Assembly (NCBI GenBank): GCA_035610365.1
Contig: CM069434.1
Coordinates: 96,336,806-96,400,805 of the forward strand
DNA length: 64,000 nt
From: Aquatica leii
Lineage: Eukaryota; Arthropoda; Insecta; Coleoptera; Lampyridae
Reading direction: 5' to 3'
Below the pieces are notes generated by a model. It made no database searches, was not told the origin of the DNA, and saw nothing but the letters and a program-made list of their open reading frames with translations. Positions 32,512 to 42,404 of the stretch are shown in pieces; the stretch's first letter is position 1, and every line of letters begins with the position of its first letter. Made by a program: the position numbers and the translations under genes.

Positions 32512-33304
32512 ACGTCATATTCAACTAAAATACCATTTTTAGTATTAGATAACATTACTGGCAATATACCTCAGTTTGACATACCGATTTCAAAATTGAC
32601 TATACCGACAGCTATCCAATTAGCTGATCCACAATTTAACAAATCTTCTCACGTAGATATGCTAATCGGAGCTCAAATTTTTCAAGAACTTATGTGTGTC
32701 GGGCAAATTAGAATTAACAAAAATCAACCCGTTTATCAGAAAACAATGCTAGGTTGGATTATATCTGGTCAATTGACAACTATTCATAACATACCGCAAC
32801 AATTAAGTTTACTGTCTACAAACGATCTAAATTATCAATTAGAGAAGTTTTGGCAAATCGAAGACAATCATGTTAAATCTAAAATATTCACTCGCGAAGA
32901 ATCGACATGCGAAGAACACTTTACCAAAACTGTAACACGTAACAAATCCGGTCGTTTTGTTGTAAGTTTACCATTAAAATATAATTTCAACTTTATCGAC
33001 ACTAAAGATATTGCGAAAAAACTTCTTTTGTCCTTGGAAAAAAAGTTCAATACGAATCCTGAATTAAAACAACATTACTGTAACTTTATGAACGAATATA
33101 TTTCATTAAATCACATGACCAAAATCGAACCACCTAACAGAAAAACAAACAACATAACGTATTACAAGCCTAACCACGGGGTGTTGAAACAGTCAAGCCG
33201 AACAACAAAACTTCGGGTTGTTTTTAACGCGTCTCAATCGGATACTCAAGGTAAATCGTTAAACGACGTCTTGCTAGTAGGCCCCTCACTTCAAGATGAT
33301 ATAT
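32512..33304 (+). pseudogene. BEL element B protease end and RT N-terminus, left arm
   Basis: Same frame as the preceding protease piece, running from the TAA to the LTR-like insertion. It has SHVDMLIGAQIFQE and LGWIISGQL (family linker), then LRVVFNASQ and LLVGPSLQDDI, where RT is cut exactly at the nested insert. Most of this segment (about 32713 onward) is missing from the right arm. Confidence 0.82.
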
Positions 33305-35128
33305 TGTTACGGTAAGAATTAGGGGTAACTAAATTTAAATAGAGCGATGGCCGCGGTAGCTCGGTTCTTGTAGGCAAAATGGGGTGGATTAGAAATTGTG
33401 AGGGGAATATTTAAATCAAAGATGTCGTGATAGATAAAATTAGTCAAATAGTGATTAGAAATTGTTAGAAATGGGCGCCACACAATTTGTTTAGTTACGG
33501 TCCTGTTAAGTAAATTGTAAAAGTTTAACAGGGCTCTAGTAGTGGCGAAAGGTTGCTGAAAGAAAAACGAGGAAGGTTAAGCAATAAATAGCAATCAGTA
33601 AATTTGATGTAAATATAATGAATTTAGAATAAATGGCAATTTACAAAATAATCAATAAAATATTCAATTTTGAATTATGCAAACCAAATATGCGTGAAGT
33701 TGAGTAAAACAATCGATAATGGATTTCAAATATTACAAAAAAATTACAGGATCTAAATTACCTTGTGTTAAAACAAAAGTAGTAAAACTAATTTAATTAA
33801 GTTAGGTTCGCAAAACAAACAAAAAAAAAATTAAATTTGGGGCAGCGATCGGGATTCGACAAGACAGTAATTACAAATTTGAAATACAAAACAAAAAAAA
33901 ATCTTACTTTTATTACTTCGCTGATGAAACTCCGTGCACGGTATTTCCAGTCGAAGTTTCCTTAAATAAAATATTTAAAACAAACAATTGGCCGTCGGCA
34001 AATAACAGCCGAGAATTAGAGTTAGCTTCAAGTTTACTATCTCGTAGATCAGGAAATGCGTAACCAAATTTATGTAGGTTAATAGGTCAGTTACAATTAC
34101 GTTATAAGTCAACAAAATTCAAGGTAAATCAGATAACAAATTCTTATATAAACAAAGAGAAATTAAATTAAGTAAATTGAGTCAAAATTTAAATAACAAA
34201 AGTGAATTTTAAATAGCAAAAAAAAAATTGTGAAATTCTAAGGTATAAGAAAAAGTTTTTGAATTTCTAAAGTTGATTAAGCAAGTAGGATTTTGATTAA
34301 AAGTTTAATGTAGAAAATCAAATCTTTGAGATTTGCACGAATATGAATTAAATCACAATAAAACGAAGGTTAACGGTTGGTTTTTCACTTAGCCAGTTGT
34401 TACAATCGAAGTAGACTTCTCAGCGTAGCGTTAGTGAAGTTTACTGATAAACGGAGTATTTTGGTAATTGAAGGAACTCTCATACGTGGAGGAAGCAATT
34501 CGTCGGAGAAGACGTTCATAGAAATTGGAACAATTTCGTCGGAAGGAAAACCGCTATAAAGAGGAAGGGAGAGAAGCAAAATTAGATTAACTAAATAAAG
34601 CAAAAACTAAGTACTTTACCTGGGTATAATAATCCAGCGTTAAGAAAGCTAAGTACACTTTTAAAATTTAAAGTAACTTATAGCCGTAAATATACGATTT
34701 TTAGTAATTTTAGGAAAGAAACAGGTTTTGTAGATATACTAAAAGTTAGGAAGGTTTCAACGTAATATCCGGTAAAATCACCGAGCTTAAGTAAACGTTA
34801 ATACTTCCAAGGTACAGTAAATTTTTTAAGTGATCTCAACAAGAGTTTGTCAGGAACTGATTAAAGAAGGATACGAAAGAATCTAGATCATAATGACCTC
34901 ACAAGAAAACAAAATAAATTCGTCAGCAAACTCGTGAGAAAGCAGAATTTAGTCACGTATTAAGCGAAAATAATACGCTCTTAATTACTCATAAATTACA
35001 AATTATCATCTTTAAAATGTAAAGAAATAAAGCGTGAGATAAATAACAACAGCAAATTCCCACACGTCTAACTTAAATAAATGAAACAGTACCGGATTTA
35101 GGAAAATTTGCTCAGGGCGTAACAATAT
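33301..35128 (+). mobile_element. LTR-like repeat (probable solo LTR), 1820 bp, nested in BEL element B
   Basis: The inserted unit 33305-35124 begins TGTTACGG and ends GCGTAACA, giving TG...CA ends with a 7-bp inverted repeat (TGTTACG). It is flanked by ATAT at 33301-33304 and 35125-35128. Leaving out the insert and one ATAT reconnects the RT frame of element B (DDI to FSII). Four-bp duplications and TG/CA ends fit a Ty3/gypsy-type solo LTR, though 1.8 kb is long. Other copies lie in the right arm and at 52173-53784. No long reading frame is present. The short frame around 34400-34603 is kept in all three copies but is not recognised. Confidence 0.75.
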
Positions 35129-36888
35129 TTTCTATAATCAATCGGTTTAGGAAACATAATTATGTAATAATCGCAGATATAACAAAAATGTATCGTCAAA
35201 TTATTGTTAACAAATATCAACGCGATCTACAAAGAATCGTGTGGCGAAACAATCCTAATGATGAAATCTCGCATTATCAATTAAACACGGTTACCTACGG
35301 TACGGGTCCAGCATCATTCATAGCTACAAGATGCTTAAAACAAATCGCATTAGAAAATCAAGATAATTTATTATCCACAAACGTGTCAAACAATAATAGA
35401 AGATTTTTACATGGATGATGTAATTTCTGGTAAATTTAAAAACCGAGTAAGAAGGGTTAAACAGCTACGGATTTGAGTTAAGGCAGTGGTTGTCGAATCG
35501 AATCTTAAGCGGATCGCAAATTAACAACAAAATCCAGCATTATTATTTAACAGACGACAAAACAGTAAAAACGTTAGAAGTTTTATGGAATTCAAAAGCA
35601 GACATATTACAGTACTCCTTTAATAGCGATAAGTCAACAACCAGGGTAACAAAACGAATAATTTTATCTGTAATTTCAAAAATATTTGATCCGTTAGGGT
35701 TAATCGGTTCAATAATCATCACAGCTAAAATCATGTTACAACAATTATGGAAACTTAAAATCAGATGGGACGAGTCAATTCCCCAAAATTTGTATACATT
35801 GTAGTTAAAATTTTATGATCAGTTGTCATCAATTAACGCAATACAATTACCAAGACAAGTTCTTATATCAAATTATATCGAAACTCAACTTCATGGTTTT
35901 TCAGATGCTTCGATAACTGCTTACGGAGCATGTATCTACATTAGATCTTCAGATAGTTACGGAAATCATTACAGCCGTTTATTAACAGCAAAATCTCGTG
36001 TAGCACCACTAAAATGTATAACGTTATCTCGTTTGAAGCTGTGCGGAGCTTTATTATTAGCTAAATTACAATCAAAGGTCATACAAGCAATGAACATTAA
36101 CTTTAAAAAATATTTTATTGGTCTGATTCGGAAATTGTTTTATAATGGTTATCCGTAGAACCCGCTACTTATTGGAAGACCTTTGTTTGTAATCGTGTAG
36201 CAGAAATCCAAGGATTAACTAAAAACGGTACTTGGAATTATATAAAATCTAGCGAAAACCCATCCGACCTTATTGCACGAGGATGTACTCCAAACGAATT
36301 AATAAAATCTTCATTATGGTTAAACGGTCCACCGTGGTTAAGAAATGTTCAATCAGAATGGCCCACCGCCGTTTATACTCATGTAAATTTAGAAAAGGCT
36401 AACAAAACCCAAAAGTATATAAATAATTTAGATAACGATCAAATCATTCTACTTAAATATTCTTCATTTGATAAATTAAATCGAATTGTTGTATACATAC
36501 TGCGGTTTATTAATAACACTAGAGTAACTAAGCATGACCGAACTATAAACAATCTTAAAATCAATGAATTAGATCAAGCAAATAAATTAATTGTCACACT
36601 AAATCAGAATAAAGAATTCTATGCTGATAAAATTTCTCTTAAAACATCTAAAATGGTTGCACCAAAAAGCAAGCTGTCTTCTTTAAATCCATTTTTAGAT
36701 TCAGATGATATAATTCGTGTAGGCGGTCGATTAGGTAACTCCAAATTTGATTACTCTAAAAGGCAGCCCATCGTATTACCCAAACATCATGTTACTAATT
36801 TGATAATTGAATATGAACATAAACGACTTCTGCATGCTGGCGCTCAACATGTTTTAGCATCACTGAGAAATAAATATTGGCCTTTAAA
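35125..36888 (+). pseudogene. BEL element B RT, RNase H and integrase start, left arm, broken
   Basis: After the nested insert RT resumes with FRKHNYVIIADITKMYRQI and TVTYGTGPASFIATRC. The catalytic region FYMDDVISG sits across a frame change near 35410. Another frame carries LEVLWNSK to KIMLQQLWKLKI, ends at a TAG near 35803, then RNase H LHGFSDASITAYGACIY and LKLCGALLLAKLQ, another break near 36150, and NPSDLIARGC. The integrase zinc-binding part begins (HAGAQHVLASLRNKYWPL) and is cut at the duplication breakpoint. At least four lesions. Confidence 0.82.
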
Positions 36889-37779
36889 GGCTGGGGAATT
36901 TTGAGCTTATTTTAGACTTCGCTAACTTAGTAGACAATTCAAAAAGTATCAAATATTTTGTTTTCATTTTTTCAACACAGAGAAAAAATGCATTAAACTG
37001 TGACCTAAATCATTTTTTAGTTTAATATAATTACTTATAATTGATAAAATGATATTCAAATATTGATGTTTATAGGTTATTGTATTTTATTAATTACAGA
37101 GTGATTATGATATTTAAACGCTTTATACTACCTATCATGTCATAGCTGGAAATGTTTTAAAAGAGTTGATGTACTTACAATTAATACTGGAGCAAAATTA
37201 ATCAAGTTGTCTATTTAATTGTGAAGTCCTACATAAATGAAAAATAATATTATGCACAGAAAATAATCGTTTGCAGTTATTTACTAAAATATTGTACACT
37301 TGATTTTGTGATGAATTTTGCTATAAAAAGTAACACCTCGTTTCTATTAGTTTGCCAATTTTAAATCATTTTTTGTACAAGTTGTTTTGTACAGAATTTC
37401 TTCTAATTTATGGAGTACAAAACAGTAGAGCATCATGTGAACATAAATTGAAGACATATTTGTACTTTTAGCAACGTTTAACATACTTTAAACTGATACA
37501 AAAATGTAGCTTATTTTAAGCACATGCGCAGTTGTATTAGTTTGTTCAATCTATTTTGGCTTTTTCCAAGGTAGAATAATAATTATTAGGAATAAGTACA
37601 ATTTGTACTTGAATTTTACAGGAACAGTTTAGACATGCGCGTTATTGTTGCTGTACCTACTATTCGAACACGTAAATGCCGTGAATACGTAAATGGTGAA
37701 ACGTGAAGTGCCGTGTGTATGTATGTTTTACTGAGTAAGATTTTGTCACCTTATATTAAATCCTTTTAAAACTAATCTT
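36889..37779. other. Start of spacer, no gene seen
   Basis: New sequence begins at the duplication breakpoint. Nothing coding is visible. CACAGAGAAAAAATGCATT at 36976 resembles, in inverted orientation, the sequence ending at 38826 (CACACAGAAAAAAAATTTTGCATT on the minus strand). That would make the intervening 1.85 kb a possible DNA transposon with poor terminal repeats. Confidence 0.35.
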
Positions 37780-38124
37780 AAATATAAGTCGAAGTTGACG
37801 CTTGCCGACGATTTCACTGATTATTTTCATGGGGAAGATTTACCTCTCGACTGCAAGTTTGATGCAACAAATATAATTCAAATACATGGTACGTCTTATA
37901 AATCTGGAATGGCGATCTTAATTGAGGCAAAAAATGAGTTGCCTAGTTTTGGCATAATAGAAAAGATTTTTGTGTGTAATGGAAACGTTGTTTTTATAAG
38001 TACTTTATGCAAAACTATTAATTTCAATAGGCATATTTATGCTTATGAAATCGAAAAGCAAAATAAAAAGCAAAAAATTGCTTACAGCGATTTACATGAT
38101 TATTTACCCGGATTACTAACTTAA
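37780..38124 (+). CDS. Unrecognised 110-aa open frame, possible transposon fragment or last exon
   Basis: The frame reads from about 37780 through LADDFTDYFHGEDL, IIQIHGTSYKSGMAIL and SFGIIEKIFVCNGNVVF to DLHDYLPGLLT and TAA. There is no good ATG; upstream the frame is closed by stops, so this is either a terminal exon or a fragment. The pattern of a short beta-rich segment with a polar tail reminds me of C-terminal parts of multi-copy transposon-associated proteins in other animals, but I cannot name a family. A loosely matching inverted-repeat pair at 36976 and 38826 brackets it. Confidence 0.35.
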   Translation, partial: KYKSKLTLADDFTDYFHGEDLPLDCKFDATNIIQIHGTSYKSGMAILIEAKNELPSFGIIEKIFVCNGNVVFISTLCKTINFNRHIYAYEIEKQNKKQKIAYSDLHDYLPGLLT

Positions 38125-40436
38125 GTACATGGAAAATTACTTGTTTCCCTTCGTTATATACTATAGGAAAATATATTATGGTTTTTACTTTTTTACGTTT
38201 ATAATACATTTAATGTTTTAGTAGTATATATACTTTTTTGTTAGTAGTTAACTATGTATATTTATATTTAATAACTTTGTATATTTAATAAGTTTTTTAA
38301 ATTTTTTTAGTAAAATATTGTTGAAAGTTTAACCTGCTATTTTATTACATTTAAAACCCAAAAAAGTATTGAATTATAACATTTGGATCATAACTTACTA
38401 CAATGTTGAGATTATAAACTACACATTCATTTACAAATATGTACAATGATTGACTATAAAGAACATAAATAAAACTTTATATGGAACTACTATCCAGTAT
38501 TAGTGGCTACAAAATTTAGTTGACAATGTACGCGTTATTTATATTATCAACACTTGTGTAGCAGTATTATGCAGCTTGATCTGTCTAAAAGAACTACAGA
38601 AGTGTAGGAATCGTATGTACAAATTTTGTTTAAATATGAACTATATTTATAATAATCAATTGTACAACTTTATTAGTTGTATAATTGTACAATTTGTAGT
38701 TTTTATGCAAAGTACAATCAAATGCTAGTATAAAGTACAATTTGTCCTTGGAGCTATAAAAAATAGAATTTGTACTTGATAAAAGCACATTTATAACAAA
38801 AAAATGCAAAATTTTTTTTCTGTGTGGTACGTAGTTAAGTTTCAACCCGTTTTCTAAAGAGAATGTGTAAAAAAAGTTTGAAGATATAAGTACAGGGAGC
38901 GCTTCCAACACTTGTATTGTTCGCAACCTGCAATGTTCGTTTTGAAGATTAAAATATCCCTTTTCGCTTTTATAACTTATGAGCAGACAGGATAACGGTT
39001 TCATGTGTATATGCGTAAACTTTCGCCCGGTTCGAGAATTGCGAAAGGCCAAAAAGTTGTAAAAATTAATATATATTTATTATAAGCACATTTAAACACT
39101 GATGAGATTCTAGATAACAATACGATTTTGGTTATGATTATTTATTAGTTATAACATTTATTATGTCAAGTTTCCAGCTACTCTATTTGTATATTTGTTT
39201 TACAGAATAATTGCATATACGTACTGGTTTTTAAATTCCTTGAAAATTAATTATATGAAAGCATAAAAGATGGTAAAATCTGATTAAAGTGATTTTAAAT
39301 ATATGTATTATCGATATTATGTAGTAGAATTTAAAATCTGTTGCATGTCAAACACTAAAACTAGTTTTTCAAGATAGAATTGTATGGCCTTTAGGTGATA
39401 CTTGCAAAGTTTATCTATTTTACCTGGTATTTTACCATTTAGGAATTTAAAAAATATATAATTTGTGTTTTTATAAATTACTTTATTATGCATGTTCTTT
39501 TATAAAAATCTGAACTGCATGAAATTGTATAATTTGCTTTTCAAGTAGGTATATCTTGTTTGCATTTGCCACATAAACCCGTTTAGGGTTTATTATTTTT
39601 TGCCGGCGTGGTCAAACATTTGCTAAAAATGAATAGACTTTCTTGAAAACAATGTCAAATTATCAAGCATGAATCACAAGGGTATTTATGTTACTATTTA
39701 AAAATACCGTAACAACTCTAACACCTGCGAACAGTAAAGACAATAGCTTTCGTTACAGATTCGAACAGTATATAAGGGGGGTGGATTATCTGTGAGTAAA
39801 CTAAAAAAGTATTTATTGTATTTATTATGCCGGCAAAATATTGCAAAAAGATCTGTTTTGTATCTTGTGGAAATCGACTTTATAAGTAACTTTGATACAT
39901 AATACTGTATAAAAATAAGCGAAATATAGAAACATTTTTATTGCAAAAATTATAACGTTTATTAATTTAGTGTCCTATACAATGAAACAAACGTTTATGT
40001 AGCTTTTTAGATTTCAGTTTTACGTATGAAATATCGTAAATAAAACTCTTTTCTACACAACCGTAGAGTTAGAGTAACTGGCGTATTTTCTACGTGGACT
40101 CCCCGACAGGTATAATCCACGGGCAACAATCTTCGTGTTGGGATGATTGCACACTTGGACGACATCCGCTTCAAACGGTTGAAAACGGCGATCCGAAATC
40201 TGTAACAAAAGATCTATAGTTTTCCGTTGTTTTACTTACTCGTTACAGGATAAGATCTCCACCAGAGGTTTGGAAATCCGTCGCAGTCAGATCAGATGTA
40301 AGGTCGGGCTGTGAAAAATAAATAAATACGTGATACATTTTGATACCGGTACTAAAGATTAAGAAAAAGGAATTACCTAGTTAGTACGTACCGCTTATAA
40401 CTGAATTACTAAAAAATAAAAAATCCGAAAGATACT
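38125..40436. other. Intergenic, no gene called
   Basis: About 2.3 kb, AT-rich. It contains many TGTACAA/TTGTACA words and a small palindromic patch near 38657-38700. The stretch 40050-40310 is less AT-rich and could be a decayed exon or element, since a plus-strand frame reads YFLRGLPDRYNPRATIFVLG before a stop, but I cannot assign it. Confidence 0.4.
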
Positions 40437-42345
40437 TTATGCAATAGTTTCTGTACTGGGCTTTTTTCTCTTATTCTGTGCTTCTAATATATAATCAGGG
40501 TCAACACACCGTAACCCCCTTTTTAAATTGCCTCGAATAATTTCTGGCAGAATGCATTTATTATAGAATGTTGCAAGCTTGTTTATCATACCGTCATTCC
40601 AAAAACTATCGTTTCGATAAATACGTTCAATAAATAACGGCGTCTCCACATTTATAAAAACAACAAAATAACACATTTGCCTTTGTGTAATATGCAATTG
40701 CCCTTGTACCTAAAACGTTGGTTATAAGTACATAATTACAATGTTCAAGTAATTTTAATAAAAATACCTGATAGTAATAATTATGCGTTCTTTTGAGCGA
40801 GACCTTGTTGTTAATATTTTCCAAACATAAAGTCGGGATTGTTTTTGCAGCTTCCTCTAAGCCTATGCCTAATTTTGCCACTTTAAAAAGACATTTCACT
40901 TCTATTATTTCATTATCTCCAATCAAACCTACAAAATTCCTTCACATGCACTAGATTATGTACTCATTACTTTTAACCTTACCATCAGGCAAAGCACCCA
41001 AAATGGAAAATCTAAATCAATAAAAATCCCGATTGCTGAACTTTTAAATTCTGTGACTCTTCAAACATTGTGATAGCAACAGATTCGTGCATCTTTCCAA
41101 ATTCGATTGCATCACATGTATAATTTTGTGGTGTCAGAATGTTTTTGACATGTGAGTGACAAGAGGTCCATTCCCTTCTTTTTATTACTGTTCCAAAATT
41201 AGATGCTGTCAACCTTCCATTTCGTTCACTTCTGTATAAAGGATTATTGAATTAGCCAATCGTATTGTTTGCAATTTCTTCTCTTTGTTCTGGTGTTACC
41301 TAGAATCATATAGTAGCATGGATACTGATTAATGTATTGTTTTTTACTTTTAAATTTTCTAAATAACGACGACACTCATTATGCATTTTTGACGGAGACA
41401 TTTCAGGTTCGATGGCAAATGGACCATATTCAAAGTTAATTTTTTTATTGCAGGTTTTAGTGGTTTTTGCCTTACTTCTCTCAAATCTCAGATTTGTCTT
41501 ATACTTTGTTTGGGAGTCTATATATTTTTTTAAGTATTTTCCTGGGCTGCATTTGTGTGCACGTTTCCACGGACTAGTGTGCCAATTAAAACCTACGATT
41601 TTATATTAAAACACCTATTGTATAATACTTTTTATATTTTTACTTTTATTGTATCGCATTGCTGTTAAATATGACCGAGACTGAAATGAGCCCCGTTGTA
41701 TTAGGTTCAGCCTCTTTCCCCCATTGTATCTTGCCAGTACAGACATAAACAACTCAGCTCGATTGTTAGTTTCATTATCAATGAGGGAACCACCTTTTCT
41801 TATTAGTAAACTAAGAGCACCTAAAATACAACACTGTAACATAACTTAATTCATTTTGTCATAAATTACTTGCCTTGTATAAGTCTAAGAAGACCTGAAG
41901 ATTGGACATCCTTTATTTGACTATTACTTATGTCACCGACAGAGTCACAATAATAATCTTTGCATACGGTGTGTTGATTAAAAACATGATTTGGACCATT
42001 GTTCAAATCTTGAATGAGAGTATCTATATCTCCATGCGCGTTACTATACACTGCTTTTTGTGCTATGCGTTGCAATCCTACAATAACTTTGGGAGAGAGT
42101 TGTTTCCTTGCAGCAGCAGATACATTTTTTGTATCAGTCTTTAAAGTATGCAATCTTTTACCATAATTTTTAATTGCATGATTTGTGCACTCCATTTTTG
42201 TTACCTAAAATAATAGTAAACATAAACAGTAGAAAAAGAGTCAATATATATTAAAATAGTAGATTGTATTCGTTTACCTGTGCTCCGTATGGTACGATTT
42301 GCTGTATTAGGTTATAACAGAAATTGGACAAACAATAAGTTTGTG
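40437..42345 (-). pseudogene. Mutator-like/YqaJ fusion gene, decayed, with an intron
   Basis: Minus-strand order: a short exon ending VPYGAQ at 42278 with donor GTAAAC; intron 42277-42205; then VTKMECTNHAIKNYGKRL, HGDIDTLIQDLNNGPNHVF and CKDYYC (to 41866). Next come IDNETNNRAELFMSVLARYN and GKRLNL (41842-41615), SPGKYLKKYID, YGPFAIEPEM, then the YqaJ nuclease part RLTASNFGTVIKRREWTSC (41218-41012), IIEVKC (40926-40627), CYFVVFINVET and CILPEII (to 40437). Splice phases agree for the first intron. Later joins have stops and shifts, so the copy looks dead, although further introns are possible. YqaJ is an exonuclease fold known from phage recombination. Its pairing with a Mutator-like N-terminal part is, from memory, a repeated invertebrate family. 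Confidence 0.65.
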
Positions 42346-42404
42346 TAATAATTTTTACGACAAAATGATTCATCAATTCACATTGTTTTTTCAAGTTTTT
42401 TTTT

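Larger units (their letters stand above)
29656..36888 (+). repeat. Left arm of a large inverted duplication
   Basis: This interval aligns with the reverse complement of 58003-64000. It covers kinesin exons 3 to 1, the shared promoter region, BEL element B and the LTR-like repeat nested in it. 29656 corresponds to the last base of the window, so the left limit given here is set by the window, not by the duplication. Homology stops abruptly at 36888, inside the integrase region of element B, after CCTTTAAA. The arms differ by scattered substitutions, a 156-bp insertion (left only), a deletion of about 50 bp in the left LTR-like repeat and a 1.1-kb deletion (right only). Confidence 0.9.
30939..36888 (+). 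mobile_element. BEL/Pao retrotransposon B, left-arm copy, 3'-truncated by the duplication breakpoint
   Basis: This is the same insertion as the right-arm element, with the same flank on the kinesin side and the same target sequence. It therefore existed before the duplication. It contains 5' LTR, gag, protease, RT split by an 1820-bp LTR-like insert, RNase H and the start of integrase. It ends at 36888 where homology to the right arm stops. The integrase core and 3' LTR are absent. Confidence 0.88.

Noticed and set aside
33305..35124. Insert starting GTAAGA and ending ACAG could be a large intron in BEL pol
   Set aside because: The TG/CA ends with ATAT duplications and dispersed copies elsewhere show a mobile insertion. 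The intron-like words are coincidental.
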